The notes beneath the pieces are model-generated. The model was given only the letters and a program-made list of their open reading frames with translations, was not told the DNA's origin and did no database searches. Made by a program: the position numbers and the translations under genes. Below, in pieces: positions 12,701-24,800 of a DNA stretch of 64,000 nt (its first letter is position 1; every line of letters begins with the position of its first letter). Origin of the DNA: Rhynchonema sp. JSB1_4 (lineage: Eukaryota > Nematoda > Chromadorea > Monhysterida > Xyalidae); NCBI GenBank assembly GCA_030248065.1, contig JASAMV010009190.1:1-64000 (forward strand), written 5' to 3'.

Positions 12701-15700
12701 CAATTCTTTTGTCAACAAACACCAACCTTACAAAGTGCCTGCAACAACGGCGGAATGGGAGCCAGCGCCGGGTCGGTCTCAGCATCACATTGCGCTGCCA
12801 CAGTGGTGCAATCGTTCAAGTAGCCTGGACATTTTTTCAAATACTGATTACTCAAAGAGCAAAGTTTTGAAAACAACAAAAATCATTAAATTCTCTCACG
12901 TTTGTACGAACGCAACAATCGTAGTGTCAGTTGCGCCGTTGGATCATCCCCACAAGTCACCTCGGCGTTGTCCCGTTCATGGATTTGACCTGGATTTCGG
13001 TTATTTTATTGAGAAAAACGATGATACAATAACAAAATACCAGTTAGATTTTGAAATATTGTCGAACCTCCACCAGTGGTGTAGCTACCCAGGCGGGGCG
13101 GCAACCTACCTACTGTACTGGCCGAGCTAGGGGGGGGGAACAAATTTTTTTAGGTCCAAATATTGATGAAAATGTATTCTAACACGCTAATTTCGCGCGT
13201 GGCGCGCGATTTTTCGCCTTTTTGGAGTGTAAAATAACGATTTTATACCATTTTGAGCCAAAAATCGCAACTTATTGTACCAGCCGCCAGGCGGCGACCA
13301 ACCTACTGTACCAGGATGGAGCGTCAACCTACCTACCTACTGTACCTAGGGGGGACCCCCCACCCCCGACCCTGCTACACCATTGACCTCCACTGAAATC
13401 CATCAATTCGCTCGCAGTATTTTTGGTGATCGTTTGCAGCCTTTCATGACAATACCGTTCGGCCATCACTCTCGGCACATGTGCCAGCAGCTCGAGGGTG
13501 TGTTGATATATCTGCACACGTGTATATTGTGTGTATACGTACCAAACGTAGTAATCGGAGCGAACCTGCCTTGCTCAGGTGCCTTTTGCATTGAACGATA
13601 TTTTAGTGACATTAACAATATCAATGTTGTTTGTCTCTTAGCTACTTTTCCCCAAACGTTAATAACGAAGGCAGATCCGATCACCGAGTTTGACACTCCA
13701 ACAAACAAAAAAAACCGTGCAAAAAAATCCCATATTTCCCCAACCAACCGCCAAGAATCTCACACATCGTTTCACGAGCGCCTGTGGTTGACTGGGCAAG
13801 TGTGTGGCTGCCTGTTTGATCAAGGCCATCCATTGAATGTACCGATCTAACGCGGACACTGGCGGGATCGAGTTGGGTCGCATCAGATCTTCGAAACGCA
13901 ACGGTTGTCCGTCCGGTCGCTGGCCAGGACGACTGCGGTAGTTGGTGGCAGATGCGATCTGCAAATGCGCACCATCAGGAAAGCGGGTACAGTCTGCCCC
14001 CAATGTTGTGAATCAATCAGGATCCGAAGTTTCGTTCACTATGCAGAATAGTCGCTGGATGTGAAGTTGTTGACCCGACAACAAAACCGCAATGGTCTGT
14101 CATTTACTGTGTAGAGGAACTAACAACCCAGTTCAAAGGGAGCTGCAATGCGACACCTCGCGTCTTTTTGGGTGCTACATGGCCATCTGGTGTATCTGAT
14201 GCCTGGAACACCGCCCATCCGTGAAACCATGATCAAATGCGAGATGAAATTCAAAGTTGTCAACTCTATTGGTCAAACATGTCAGACTGTCCAATGTTTC
14301 AGCGAACGAGTTTCGCTACAAAAAAAGAAATAAACATACATACGTAAATATACACACCCGTTTCATTTCCTCGTGCACACCCAGCACCAGAGCGCACACC
14401 GTTTTGTGGAACAACAATCTAGTATGTCCATCGTTCACTGGTTTGATCTCATCGAAAGGCTCGGGCACTTGGTCACGCAGACTTTGCCATATCCGACTGT
14501 TGTCATCTGGCTTGATTGACGCTAGGCGGTCAGCGCCTGAAAGACGAACATGGACTTTTGAAAGTTGCATAACATGGCAACTGAATGCTATTTAGACAGA
14601 CAGACAGTAATCTGCTTAGGTTGCCATTTTATTCAGCTGTGCATGAGGTCTTTATTAGTCCGGATAACTATGTCAACTAAAATGACCACATGTTATTTAT
14701 GATCAATACTAAAATACAAGCAATTTGGACAACATACCGAGCCGGACATAGTTCTGAATGAGTTCATTCTCAGCATTCGTCAGATTGTAGCCACGACTGC
14801 GCACCGCCAGTGTCGCCGTCATCGCCAGCACCTGTGAATGTGAGAAATTGAAATCGGTCTGGGGGGTTCGTTTATACTATGTGGCACTATTTTTTGTGTC
14901 AGTAGGGTAACTTGAGTAAGACGTGAAATAAACGTGCGAAACCGTTTGGGCCTCTGCAAAACAGTCGCAGATTCTGTCATCATGCCAGATTGACTCCACC
15001 TCATCAATAGCAAAAATGGTGACTGACAGATCAGTCACAAACCCGCTGCTTATCACCTGACATTGTAGGGCATACACTATATCCTGTCTTCCCGACATAA
15101 AGATCCCCAGGATTTTACAGTAAAAGAGTAAATTACATGATCACAATTCACAACCCCACCAGGCAGTGGTGTAGCTACCCATGCGGGGCAGCAGCAACCT
15201 GCTGTACCACCAAAAATGATGGGTGCCAACCTACCTGCTATACCTGCCGAGCTAGGGGAGGGTAGGAGGGGGGTCAGCCGGGAACCATTTTTTTGTCTTA
15301 ATGTTGATGAAAATGCACCCTAACGCTAGTGCCGCGCGATTTTTCGTCTTTGGAGTGAGAAATACCGATTTCATATCATTTTGAGCCAAAAATCGTTACG
15401 TGCTGCGAGCCATTTACCGCATCAGAATGAAGCGTCGAGCTACAGCTACCTACCTAGTGCACCCAGGGGCCCCCTCTCCCCAGCTGCAGCGCTGCCACCG
15501 AGAAACAATCAAATTTCCGAAACACCCCACAACGGTCAACCAACTTTGGGCACTTTCTCTCCATCCTGCCTGTGCAACAAGTACGACTTCATGACTTCGT
15601 TGTACGGATGTCCCTTGTCGGTGTGATGACATTCGTCAATGACCAGCATTGAAACATCAGCCCACGACATCGGCATGCTGTGTGGCGTGACGTCGAATAG

Positions 15701-18700
15701 GAGATTGACGAAAATCTGCGATGTGCGATGAAATTTATGAACTTTGGAAATACTTGATTGTGGCTGCGCCCATAAAAACAAGATGTAATCTTTTACGGGG
15801 AACGTAGAACGAAGATTGGTTTAAGAATTGTTGATGGCAGCTTTTTACTACGGTAGCTTCAAAGCTGTCAGCAACAACCGATGCTGTAACAACCGTATAG
15901 AACCGTTTCCGATAGCGGTCTCCGTCTAGGACTCCTCTTTGCACAACATTCTTAACAAGAATCTACCCGTAGTAAAAAGTTACCATCAGCAATTCTACCA
16001 TCGGTGTTCTACGGCCATTTTACGGGCCGTGTTCACTTGTGGTGAAGTTTGTCCAATTTTCTTTAGGCTCAATCTTGTGTTCTTAACTTTGGCACATCAA
16101 CATCAAAACTTGATAACTTGATCCGTAACTCCTAGTCCTAAAGTCCATCTCTGTCCCAAAATACGGCCGAAGCAAAAGTAGACAAATTCCATCCACGGAA
16201 GCTGCATCTGCGTCCACCAAAAAAATTGATCTGGCCCAGCCCAGCCTAACAGTGAAAACGAACCCCACGACGGAAAAATGTTTCCCATTTAACGCAAGCA
16301 TGACCAAGATTTTTAATGAAGTTGATAATAAGAGTACTCGACAGATAATAAAAATATCAAAACAAATGTCAAAAATTCTTTAAAAGATGCTACTGACCTG
16401 CGGCGTGCACACGAACACGTGTTGCTTGAGTGCGAACTCAATCGGGTGCTCTTTCTCAACATCCGCCTCACCACCGCACAGACCGTTGATGCTCAGCTGT
16501 AAGCCAATAAACAACTGTATAACTGGAAAACAAGCTGAAATTCAACGGCAACCACTTTCTGGGGCACTAAAATTACGCGAGGAAGATATCAAACGGGGCA
16601 GTCACGTGGCATTAACGAATACCACGTCGACATTCATGATGACACTCATTTCAATCAGAGCAACGTGGTGCGTTTGAATCCGGAGCAATCAACTTCAGTA
16701 CAGGCGAAAATAGTTGTGCAATGCGTTGTTTGGTTGAAAAATTCCTACCTTTTTTACAGACGGGAAAGGGTCACAGGTCAGTGTCAGTAGTGCGAATGTG
16801 TTCGATGGCCACCGTCTGACCCAAAAAAACTACACACGACCTGATTTTATGCAAAAAATTGATCAAGGACCGACTTTATCGCCCATCCATCTATTCAACG
16901 CCTGGCATTGTTGGTTGACCAGTGGAATGGTCGGCACGAGGAACACGCATCGCTTCGACTCATTCGGCACGCCAGCCCCTTGTCTGACACCGAAATGATC
17001 CTGAATGGCCAAGGCGGCCACTGCAGTCTTGCCACTGCCCGTTGGCGCGATCATCACCACGTTCAGGAGCTGGAATACAGTCTAACGTCGGTATTGTGGA
17101 TCGATCGACATTCACCTTCTTGGTCTTTATGAGGAACATTCACCGCGTACAGTGGTTGAGGGAGGACCGAAATAGGAAAAAATGGCAACCATCAAGAGCC
17201 TGATAACAATACGGAGTCTGACCGGGTCTCGGGTGATTTCGTTTAACAAGTATTGCTGATAGTCACGCGGTTCCAGTGGTGATGTTGTCATAATGCCAGT
17301 CGCATCGTACTTCGCACGTTCCTCTTGACAGACCTTACGTCGGGCTTCCCTGACAGTAGGTTTGTGAAATTATAGAACAGTATTGTTGTCGACATTCCGA
17401 TTGAAAGGTTTGGGGTGTCAATTTATGCACAAATGCAACTAACAAAAATTGCTCACCATGCTTTCAATCGGGCTGCTTTCCGTTGCTGCATTTCCGGATT
17501 TTGGGCGTTTCGGGAAGTCGATGTTTGTTGCGCGTTCAGACGCAACTCTGCGATAGTGAAAAGACGCATTTTTCATTCGTTCAAATTTGGCTGCGAATGG
17601 TCTAACCGACTGGCTAGCTAGCCACCTCAGGCAGTCTCACCACATGCACAACTGGTAATCAATCACAAGTATAAAATGTTCATGAGCAGTCACCAAATTC
17701 CCACAACGAACCATTTTGATGTGCAATGTACCAGTCGTTGTATTTGTTATCGAAGTCGCTATCCAACGCCCAACACAGACAAGCGCCGGCCTCGCCGCTG
17801 AACAACAACACTTCCTTCACGTCCCAGTACCAATCACGTGGATTTGATCGACTTCCTGGTCTGAGCTGGGGCAACACGTACAGCAACTTCTTGTATCGGT
17901 CTGGAAATTGGTAGGAAATGGACATGCATACTGGTGGTGGGGCTTCTTAGAGGCAAATTTGCCAGAGGTATTCGCACTGACAAGCACTGGCGCTTCGGTC
18001 TGTCTGCGAAATCAGGGCGAAACAGACCAACATTACTGCACTCAGTACAATGCATGTATATTTACACGGGTATCGGCACCAAACGCGATACATTATGTGT
18101 CATTACTATTTTTATGGAAAAGAATTTTCATGGCTAGACAATATTCCATCGAACCGAACAGCGAACACTACGTGCATTCGACACGGTTGAGCTTGATGAC
18201 ACAAATGATAAATAAAATGCAATCCCTAACCAAAATTTCACTGACCGTATGCTATCCAGTCCAATTCCTTGTCACAATGCAGTCGCGCTTCAAAATCTTT
18301 GTCGGTCTCCAAAACTTGATAGGCATTATAGTCTCGGTTAGTGTCAGGATCACGAACCGTCCTGTTCAAGGCAACCAATTTGGCACGCAACTCATCACAT
18401 GAGATCGCTTCGCGAAGGAATTCGAATCTGGAGATTAGTTCGAAGAAACTGAAATTAATTTGTGAAGTGGAGATTGTTTTGTGGAAACGGATCCAAAACA
18501 TAAATCTAGGTAAGCTCGAGCACAGTTCACTCACTTCTGTCGATGGTGAGGTATGCGTATGCTGTCGTAATTCTCGACGTGCCATGGCAAAACTGAAAAA
18601 AAACAAAAGTACCCACATTCGCCGCCACGTGCGTTCGCATGGACGATCGCCAGGCGCACCGCCGGTCATGGAAAAAATGCAGAAGCGGGAAACCCAAAGA

Positions 18701-19249
18701 CCTCCACACAAACTCATATTCTGCATCGCACTGTCCGTTTCAACTTGTTTTCATAGACAGGGGGCGCACCCGGCTATCATCAGTGCGAACGCCCAGAATG
18801 TTGAATTGCCAGACGAACCTCTGCTGACCAATGCCATTAAGTTCTTTTTGTCATTATCACCGACGTCTTTCGATTGTTTGCCCGGTTGATATACCCGATC
18901 GAGCAGCGCTTTATTCGTGTGATCAATGACGTAGTCGACGTAGCTGTACAGCTCATCGCGGTGGTACATGCCTGCAAACGCAAACGTGTGTATAACACAC
19001 AATTAGACGGCACGTGTTGCTGAAACAAAACCAAGTGAACCAGCATTTTTTTGAAAACGCGCGTCAACCCGTGCGGAAAGAACTGCGCAAAGTGAGACCA
19101 ACCAACAACTGTCGCGCTGCACACCAGACACCATACAAACTGCGAAAATACACAAGATAAGATACTTGCGTAATGATCAGGGCATACCACCAACCCAAAT
19201 AATAAATAGTGTCCAGCACAATATCTCGCATTGGTTTTTGAGACGACAT
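9771..19249 (-). CDS. RIG-I-like receptor (DExH/D-box RNA helicase with C-terminal zinc regulatory domain)
   Basis: This is a many-exon gene, read 19249 to 9771. Recognisable parts in order are: an N-terminal region of about 290 residues (exons 19249-19195, 18971-18819 and others to about 17240) of unknown fold; a Q-type motif (EPRDYQQYLLNEI, about 17240); motif I PTGSGKT (exon 17069-16875); motif Ib VFVCTPQ (16496-16398); motif II LVIDECHH (15715-15545); motif III VLAMTAT (14831-14738); a helical insert (about 14530-12900); motif IV RTLVFVHTRE (about 12330); FVTGKGAYD; motif V VVTSVAEEGIDIAKCN (about 11540); and motif VI RQRAGRVR formed across a splice (about 11460/11200). The C-terminal domain has two cysteine pairs, VCDQC (about 10450) and CASRSC (about 9915), as in the zinc-binding regulatory domain of RIG-I, MDA5 and LGP2. 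Exon phases agree where I checked them. The family senses double-stranded or 5'-triphosphate RNA in the cytosol. No CARD is recognisable at the N-terminus. Some boundaries (around 14000, 12000-12200 and 10700) are approximate. Confidence 0.88.
13074..13385. mobile_element. hAT-type MITE across a 5' splice site of the RIG-I-like gene
   Basis: The 312-bp element has ends CAGTGGTGTAGC and GCTACACCATTG and is flanked by perfect 8-bp duplications ACCTCCAC (13066-13073 and 13386-13393). On the gene strand the duplicated target reads GTGGAGGT, which contains the exon end and the GT donor of the exon ending at 13388. A second copy of the family is at 15164-15494. Confidence 0.92.
15164..15494. mobile_element. 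Second copy of the CAGTGGTGTAGC MITE, in an intron of the RIG-I-like gene
   Basis: The left end CAGTGGTGTAGCTACCC and the internal sequence match the 13074 copy. The right end is degraded (…GCAGCGCTG). The flanks CCACCAGG and CCACCGAG are a 6-of-8 match, so this copy looks older. It lies between the helicase exons carrying motif II (15715-15545) and motif III (14831-14738). Confidence 0.75.
15500..17700. other. Introns of the RIG-I-like gene
   Basis: Between the helicase exons listed for the RIG-I-like gene, the longer introns (about 15716-16397, 16497-16874 and 17070-17240) show no second gene on either strand. Open frames here are short and have no matching splice context. I see no transposon with clear ends in these introns. 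Confidence 0.5.
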
Positions 19250-19888
19250 TGTCGCACGTGTGTAGCAGTTGTTTGGGCACGAAATAATACTATGGGTGTT
19301 TTCGCTGCATGAAAGAGACAGACAACAACGTAAAGCCAGTAACCCAGTACGCAAAGTTAAGGACACCAGTCATAATTCGCAGGTCAGATAAACCAAGGGC
19401 TGTGGAACAGACCGGAACGGGTGAAAAAAACAACAAAAATCAATGAATGAAGTTTTATCGGTATAAAAGTTTGTCATACACAACAATCTTCATGTTTGAA
19501 ACAACTGTGAAGACAAGAGCAAACAATAATAGACTCAAGCTTTGAACGGGCCAGCACGCAACACAAACACATGGTGAGCTGACTTCACAACAACATGCAT
19601 GTTTCTATTTCAAAACCAGTTAAAAAGTCACTTTCAGGTGCTGATTGTACCAGGTAATGTACACCTGCCAGTTCTAGTGATAATGTCTGAAAAGTACACG
19701 AGTGCACAACAATACCACGTACTGTTATGCATGTCACGTCATGATTATTCTGCGATAATGCTGCCTGCTGATTTTAGTCTTGGGTGACCTTGGGCCAGGC
19801 TCGTTGCAGATGCATGTGTGTTGTTCAGACAGCTTCACATAAAGTTGCACAGATTTTGTCACTCGAAATTAGCTGCTATTTGTCGTCG

Positions 19889-20968
19889 CTAGTCATTGTT
19901 CTTGTCAGCAGTTTCTTCAGAGGCTGCACTTTTGTCAGCGCTTGCTTCAGTGGAACTTTCCATATTTTGTTCAGTGGTGCATCTTTCGGATCTTTGCACG
20001 GCCGCAAAGCTGCACAAAGCCGTTAGCAAGTCAGTGGAAAATTGTGGTGAATTTGATTTATCGGAATGTGAGACGGCTTTCGTCAGAATCTGGTCGATTT
20101 TGTCGTAAATGCTGCAACGAATTGTAAAAAAATATCTGTCAAAAAAGAAAAAAACGTCAAGCATCTTTACCATTTCTGTCGATCAAGCACCTCGATCTGT
20201 CTTCGAAGTTTTTCTTGTCGCAGTGATTCGGTTTCGGCCTGTGCGTTCAGGAGCAGTGAGGTGGCTAGAAAGGTACGAAGAGCCGATTAATTTAAAAGTT
20301 AACAAACGTGTATCATTTCCTTTGCATTGGTCATGAAGTCATTGTATTCGTGGTGACATGTACTCAGGCACCTCAATGTCGATTCCATCAAAATTCACAT
20401 CACACATATTGTGGACATACAGTATCTAAACTGTAATGATACCTTGATCCCTTTCGGTGGTCACGGTGAACCCATCAGGCACACATCCCGACACGTCCCC
20501 TTGCGTTGTATCCGTATCATCACTGGGTTCACATTTCACCACACCGATGTCTGATATACCGGGCATGATCACATCTAAAATTAAATAGGGTTTTCTTCGC
20601 GGTACTCGGTGGTACATGCGTTTGTTGCTCAGTTTCTTGAAATTTTAAGCTGTTCAAATATCACTAACAGAGCCGCGAGCGTAAAAGGCGGGGGGGTTTT
20701 CACAGCGTTCCCTTGGAACAAATTTTGCGCTGGCCGAAATCACAACATTTACTTTAAAACCCGGCACGTCCTTATGTTTCAAGAGGTCAGCTGTCAAAGG
20801 CAGGTTCCATCCTCTCAAAAATGTTCTGTTGCGAAAGAATAACTTTCGAAACGCACCACCATTGTCAGCATTTGTATCAGACAAGACTTCACCGGTATTC
20901 GGATCAACATTGGGTGGCAGATCGGACTCAAAATTCTGGGCGATTGACTCAAGCGATGTGCCCAGCGA
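19889..20968 (-). CDS. Coiled-coil protein, 3' four exons (5' end not resolved)
   Basis: Four exons join in frame: 20968-20665, 20574-20443, 20264-20171 and 20111-19889, ending in a stop at 19889. The first listed exon starts at a clear acceptor (…CATTTCAG), so at least one more exon lies upstream and could not be fixed. A weak candidate is near 21423-21515. The first exon has no family I recognise. The third encodes a charged helix (LRQEKLRRQIEVLDRQK) likely to be a coiled coil, followed by DKIDQIL and a Ser/Glu/Asp-rich tail ending EETADKNND. It sits between the Myb/SANT-like gene and the RIG-I-like gene on the same strand, about 640 bp before the latter's start codon. The intervening 19250-19888 shows nothing further. 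No function can be assigned. Confidence 0.55.
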
Positions 20969-21220
20969 CTGAAATGAAAATAAGGAAGAAATACATTTTC
21001 TGACACTGACAACGCTTCAGTGTCTCAGTCGTTTTTACGAATTGTCAGTTGGATTATAACGTTTGTATGAACGAAGTGTTGTAAATTTTCAAAAGCTGTT
21101 CAAGCACATGCAAAACATTTCACTTCACCAGAACGCACAAAAACAGACCACTGTTTAAAAGTTCTGTACTGCAACAAGAGCAGTGAGTCCCCAAACTTCG
21201 TAAACTAACAAGTGTGAATA

Positions 21221-21401
21221 TAGTCCAGCCACGAACTCATGAGACGACTTATTTTGAAGTTGACTTGAACGGATCCAATAATGTTCCGGTTCCACGTATT
21301 TCGGAAAAGTCAGAAAGAGAAACGCATGTATTTTTTAAAAATACGCTCTCCACCTCGGTGCGTAAATTCCCGTTTGCGTCTCATGAGCAGTGGCTGGACT
21401 A
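21221..21401. mobile_element. Tc1/mariner-like MITE (TAGTCCAGCCAC ends), short form
   Basis: The element is 181 bp with ends TAGTCCAGCCACG and GTGGCTGGACTA and is flanked by TA on both sides. The termini and the segment with AATGTTCCGGTTCCACG match the longer copy at 61480-61843 in reverse orientation. The shorter form looks like an internal deletion derivative. Confidence 0.8.
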
Positions 21402-21839
21402 TACGCAAGTCTAACTCAACAACTAACGCTATCAACAACAAAACGCCCTCCAACGCGCTGTTCGGACGGTCTCAGTCCCGGCGGCAACACTTTCACTTGC
21501 ATCGAACGCACGACCTGAAAATGTTTCGTGAATCGACTAAAGTTTAACGAAAGAGCTACCAAATCTGATCCACAAAGTGTAGTGTCGTCAAAACACAAAA
21601 TAAAAGAAACCAGACTAAAATTTCCCAGGAACCGAATTTTGTAATAGGACTGTTGCACTAGCTTTGGACAAGCGTGAAGCTGGTTTCTGCACTTTAGTGA
21701 TCGGGGGTCAGGGGGTTCCCGGCACGGGGCACCCGACATGACACCAGCTAATGACCAACTTTCACATCGGCCCAAAGATGATGCGGAGACTAAATGCTGC
21801 TAAGCACGATCGAAACAAAGACGTGGAACAACCCCTGCC

Positions 21840-24800
21840 TTAAACAGATGGAAAAAGTTGATGTATGATGACTGCAAAATCAACCTGTGCCAATCCGCCA
21901 ACTCCATTCACACGTTTCAACATTCTCGGCGCTTCAGACTCCAGATTTGGCCGGGGCGCGATCGGTGGGTTTGGCCGCGGCGCCAATGCGATCAGACGAC
22001 GTTCAGGTGTTTCGGCCTCGCGTTGTAGCATTTGCGACTGGAATTCAGTAAATGTAGATTTTGGCCGGTATCGAAACTTGGCGATCGGATCGGACGCACG
22101 GGCCGAAAGAAAACGTTTTTTTTTGAAAAAAAAAACCGAAAAACCCGTTTTTTCCGAGGCGCGGAAAAATACGTTTCTATTTTTCCGGAAATTTTTGCAA
22201 GTGGCAACTTTTAGGAAAAAACGTTTTTTCCCCAAAATTTCCGAGATATTTTCCAAAGTTGCGAGAGGATGTTGTCAAAACCAATGTAAATCGGTACTAA
22301 ACAGTTCAAAATGAGCACTTTTTAATCTCCAAGTGCATTTTTAGCCTGTTTCAGGCCATTTCCCGACGAAATTTTCTCCAAAATAGGCGTTTTTGGACCA
22401 TGGGTATCCTTAAGTACTGGAAAAATATTTAAAAAAACGGTTTTTTCCAAAAATATATTTTGCGGAAAAATACGCAAGTATACACCGTACCGGCCTTGTC
22501 TTGGTGCCACGTGTAGGGATCGGTGTCGGGCGGTATACCCGATACCAGTGGTGTCGTTGGGAAATCAAAAAGTCAGGATACCGGATACACAATATCCAAA
22601 AGTTTTGGATATCGAACACCCAAAATGAAAAATCTCGGATACCAGGGGGGTTGCCCCCTAAAATAAGTATCTCGATAAGATAAATAAATAAGATCTCGAT
22701 ACCCAAGGAGGGTTGTTCAAAAAAGGCCATTTTTTTGGAGGAAAATTGAGTAAAATCAGAGTTGGAAGCGCAAAAATGGGGTTATGCTTGCGCGAGCAAG
22801 CGACTTTAAGCGTTTTTGAGGTGCAAAATTGGCGGTTTTGGACCAAACCAGATCCGATCCTGTCAACAAGTCTGATAACGTTCCTTGTGGAACAATTACA
22901 AGTACGCAGAATAAACCAGCCAAACTGACCTCAGCACAAGCGGCCAGCCTGCTCGGCAATTCCGAAATGGGCACTATGTTGCCAGCTGTGCCTTTGCTCA
23001 CATTTTGACGACCGCCAAGAATCGAGGGGCGAGTGACTGGGCCTGAATTATAGTCAAACATTATTGATTTTCGCACGGTCGAAAATTTTTTTTGGAAAAT
23101 ATTTCATCATATTGTAGAGTGAACTTCAATTTTCTCATCACAGGACTCAGCGTGAAACTTTACGAACGAGTTCATTGAAGTGTGCTCTCGATTTCCAAGT
23201 GGAACCTCACACGGATGGGTATCAAAACAGCTGAAAACACCGAAACAAGCCTTGATTTTCTGGCAGCATTCCTCCACCTTATATTCTGCCTATAGCGATT
23301 TCGCACTTGACTAACCGGGTCCGATTCCCAGTCCGAGAGTGGCACGTCGCTCGACATTCTGCATTCTGGCCGTTTCCGACATTTTCCATATTTCGGCCAC
23401 GTGAGGGAACTTTGAGAACGCTCGCTGCACATCGTCGAATGTCGGTGTTGGATTGCGCGGAAATTCGTTCATCACCTGAATTTTTCAGTTTCAGGAAGGT
23501 ATATCAAACTTTTGAGATATTTTCGACTAGCGTAACATTAACAGTTACGATGGTCAAAATCAGTGGCGACTGTAAATCTTGAAAAACTCCAAATTGCAAA
23601 GGTTTATGACTGAACCGATCACCACCTTACTATCAGCCCAATCGAACTGGAATCAACAAAATACCGTTTTCCACACCTGCAGCCTGGCGCCAGCCACTAA
23701 ACGCTGCCAGAACGATCGGCAATCCGCTTCTGTCCTGAAGCCTTTCTTGAGCGCAGTCAATTCAGAGGCTATCTGGTGCCAGCACAGACGCTTCCTGAAA
23801 CTTATTTTCCAAAATTAAATTTGAAAAAAAAGAGAATTACTAATTTAATATGGATATTGAATATTACCACATATAATTTTAGCAGATATCAATATTTAAT
23901 TTTAGTTCAAAATCCAACAGTAACGCTCGTTTAGTTATTAGTTTTTGAGAGACTAAACACTGCGATAAGCGACACTCCTCACTCCACACGCCAAGTTTCA
24001 TCCCTTGCTCCACAAACCAAATTAATGGCACTCACTTATTCTTCGATTCATTGCTCAATGCGTTTGACAGCAACAAGTCAGCATTTTGTTTCACCAACTG
24101 TATGAGCAGCGTCGTCTCGCTCGTTGTGAACATGTGCGCTCGATTCTTGGGCACCGCTACCCTGGACGTCTCTGAGTGCTGGTACCCAGTGGACAGCAAG
24201 CGCTTCGGAACAGGTTCCTGGAGAACGACATGTTATTATCACCCTTACATGTATTATCTTTGGGCGAACATCGAATTTATGTCGAAATATTAAACACAAT
24301 GCGAAACAAGGTGATCGGATAAGGATATGCTTTGGTGCTAACGTTACTTTTCTGAATTCACGATCACGATCAATCAACTCCGATTTTGACCAGTGTAAAA
24401 ACTGGCGCACGAGAATCAAGTAAAACATGAAATACGGAAGTTTCAAAAATCATGCGTGAAACCAAGCTATTTTTCTGTTCACCAAGTTTACGACCCAGGG
24501 AATGTCACCAACTCGGCTGTACATATACACAACAATCAATCAATCAACAAACCTCAGGCGATTCGCTGCCGCTCTTGCTGGTGTCATCTTTGTCCGGTTG
24601 CGGCGGCGGCGCTGTACGTTTGCGCAGACGCATAATGGTCGGTGAGGTCGACATTCTGGTCAGCTTGAGCCAGGAAGGCTGAAAAGTTTGACAGTTGTTT
24701 TTCACACACATGAAATGCAAAAAACAATTCGAACTGCAAGGTTAACGTAACTAGACTGCATGTTTGAACAATCACCACCAAGAAATTTGAATTTCAATTT

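Noticed and set aside
21416..21775. Minus-strand 119-residue frame as a gene or as the missing 5' exon of the 19889-20968 gene
   Set aside because: Only a stretch near 21423-21515 follows a good acceptor, and I could not join it in phase with the 20968 exon with confidence.
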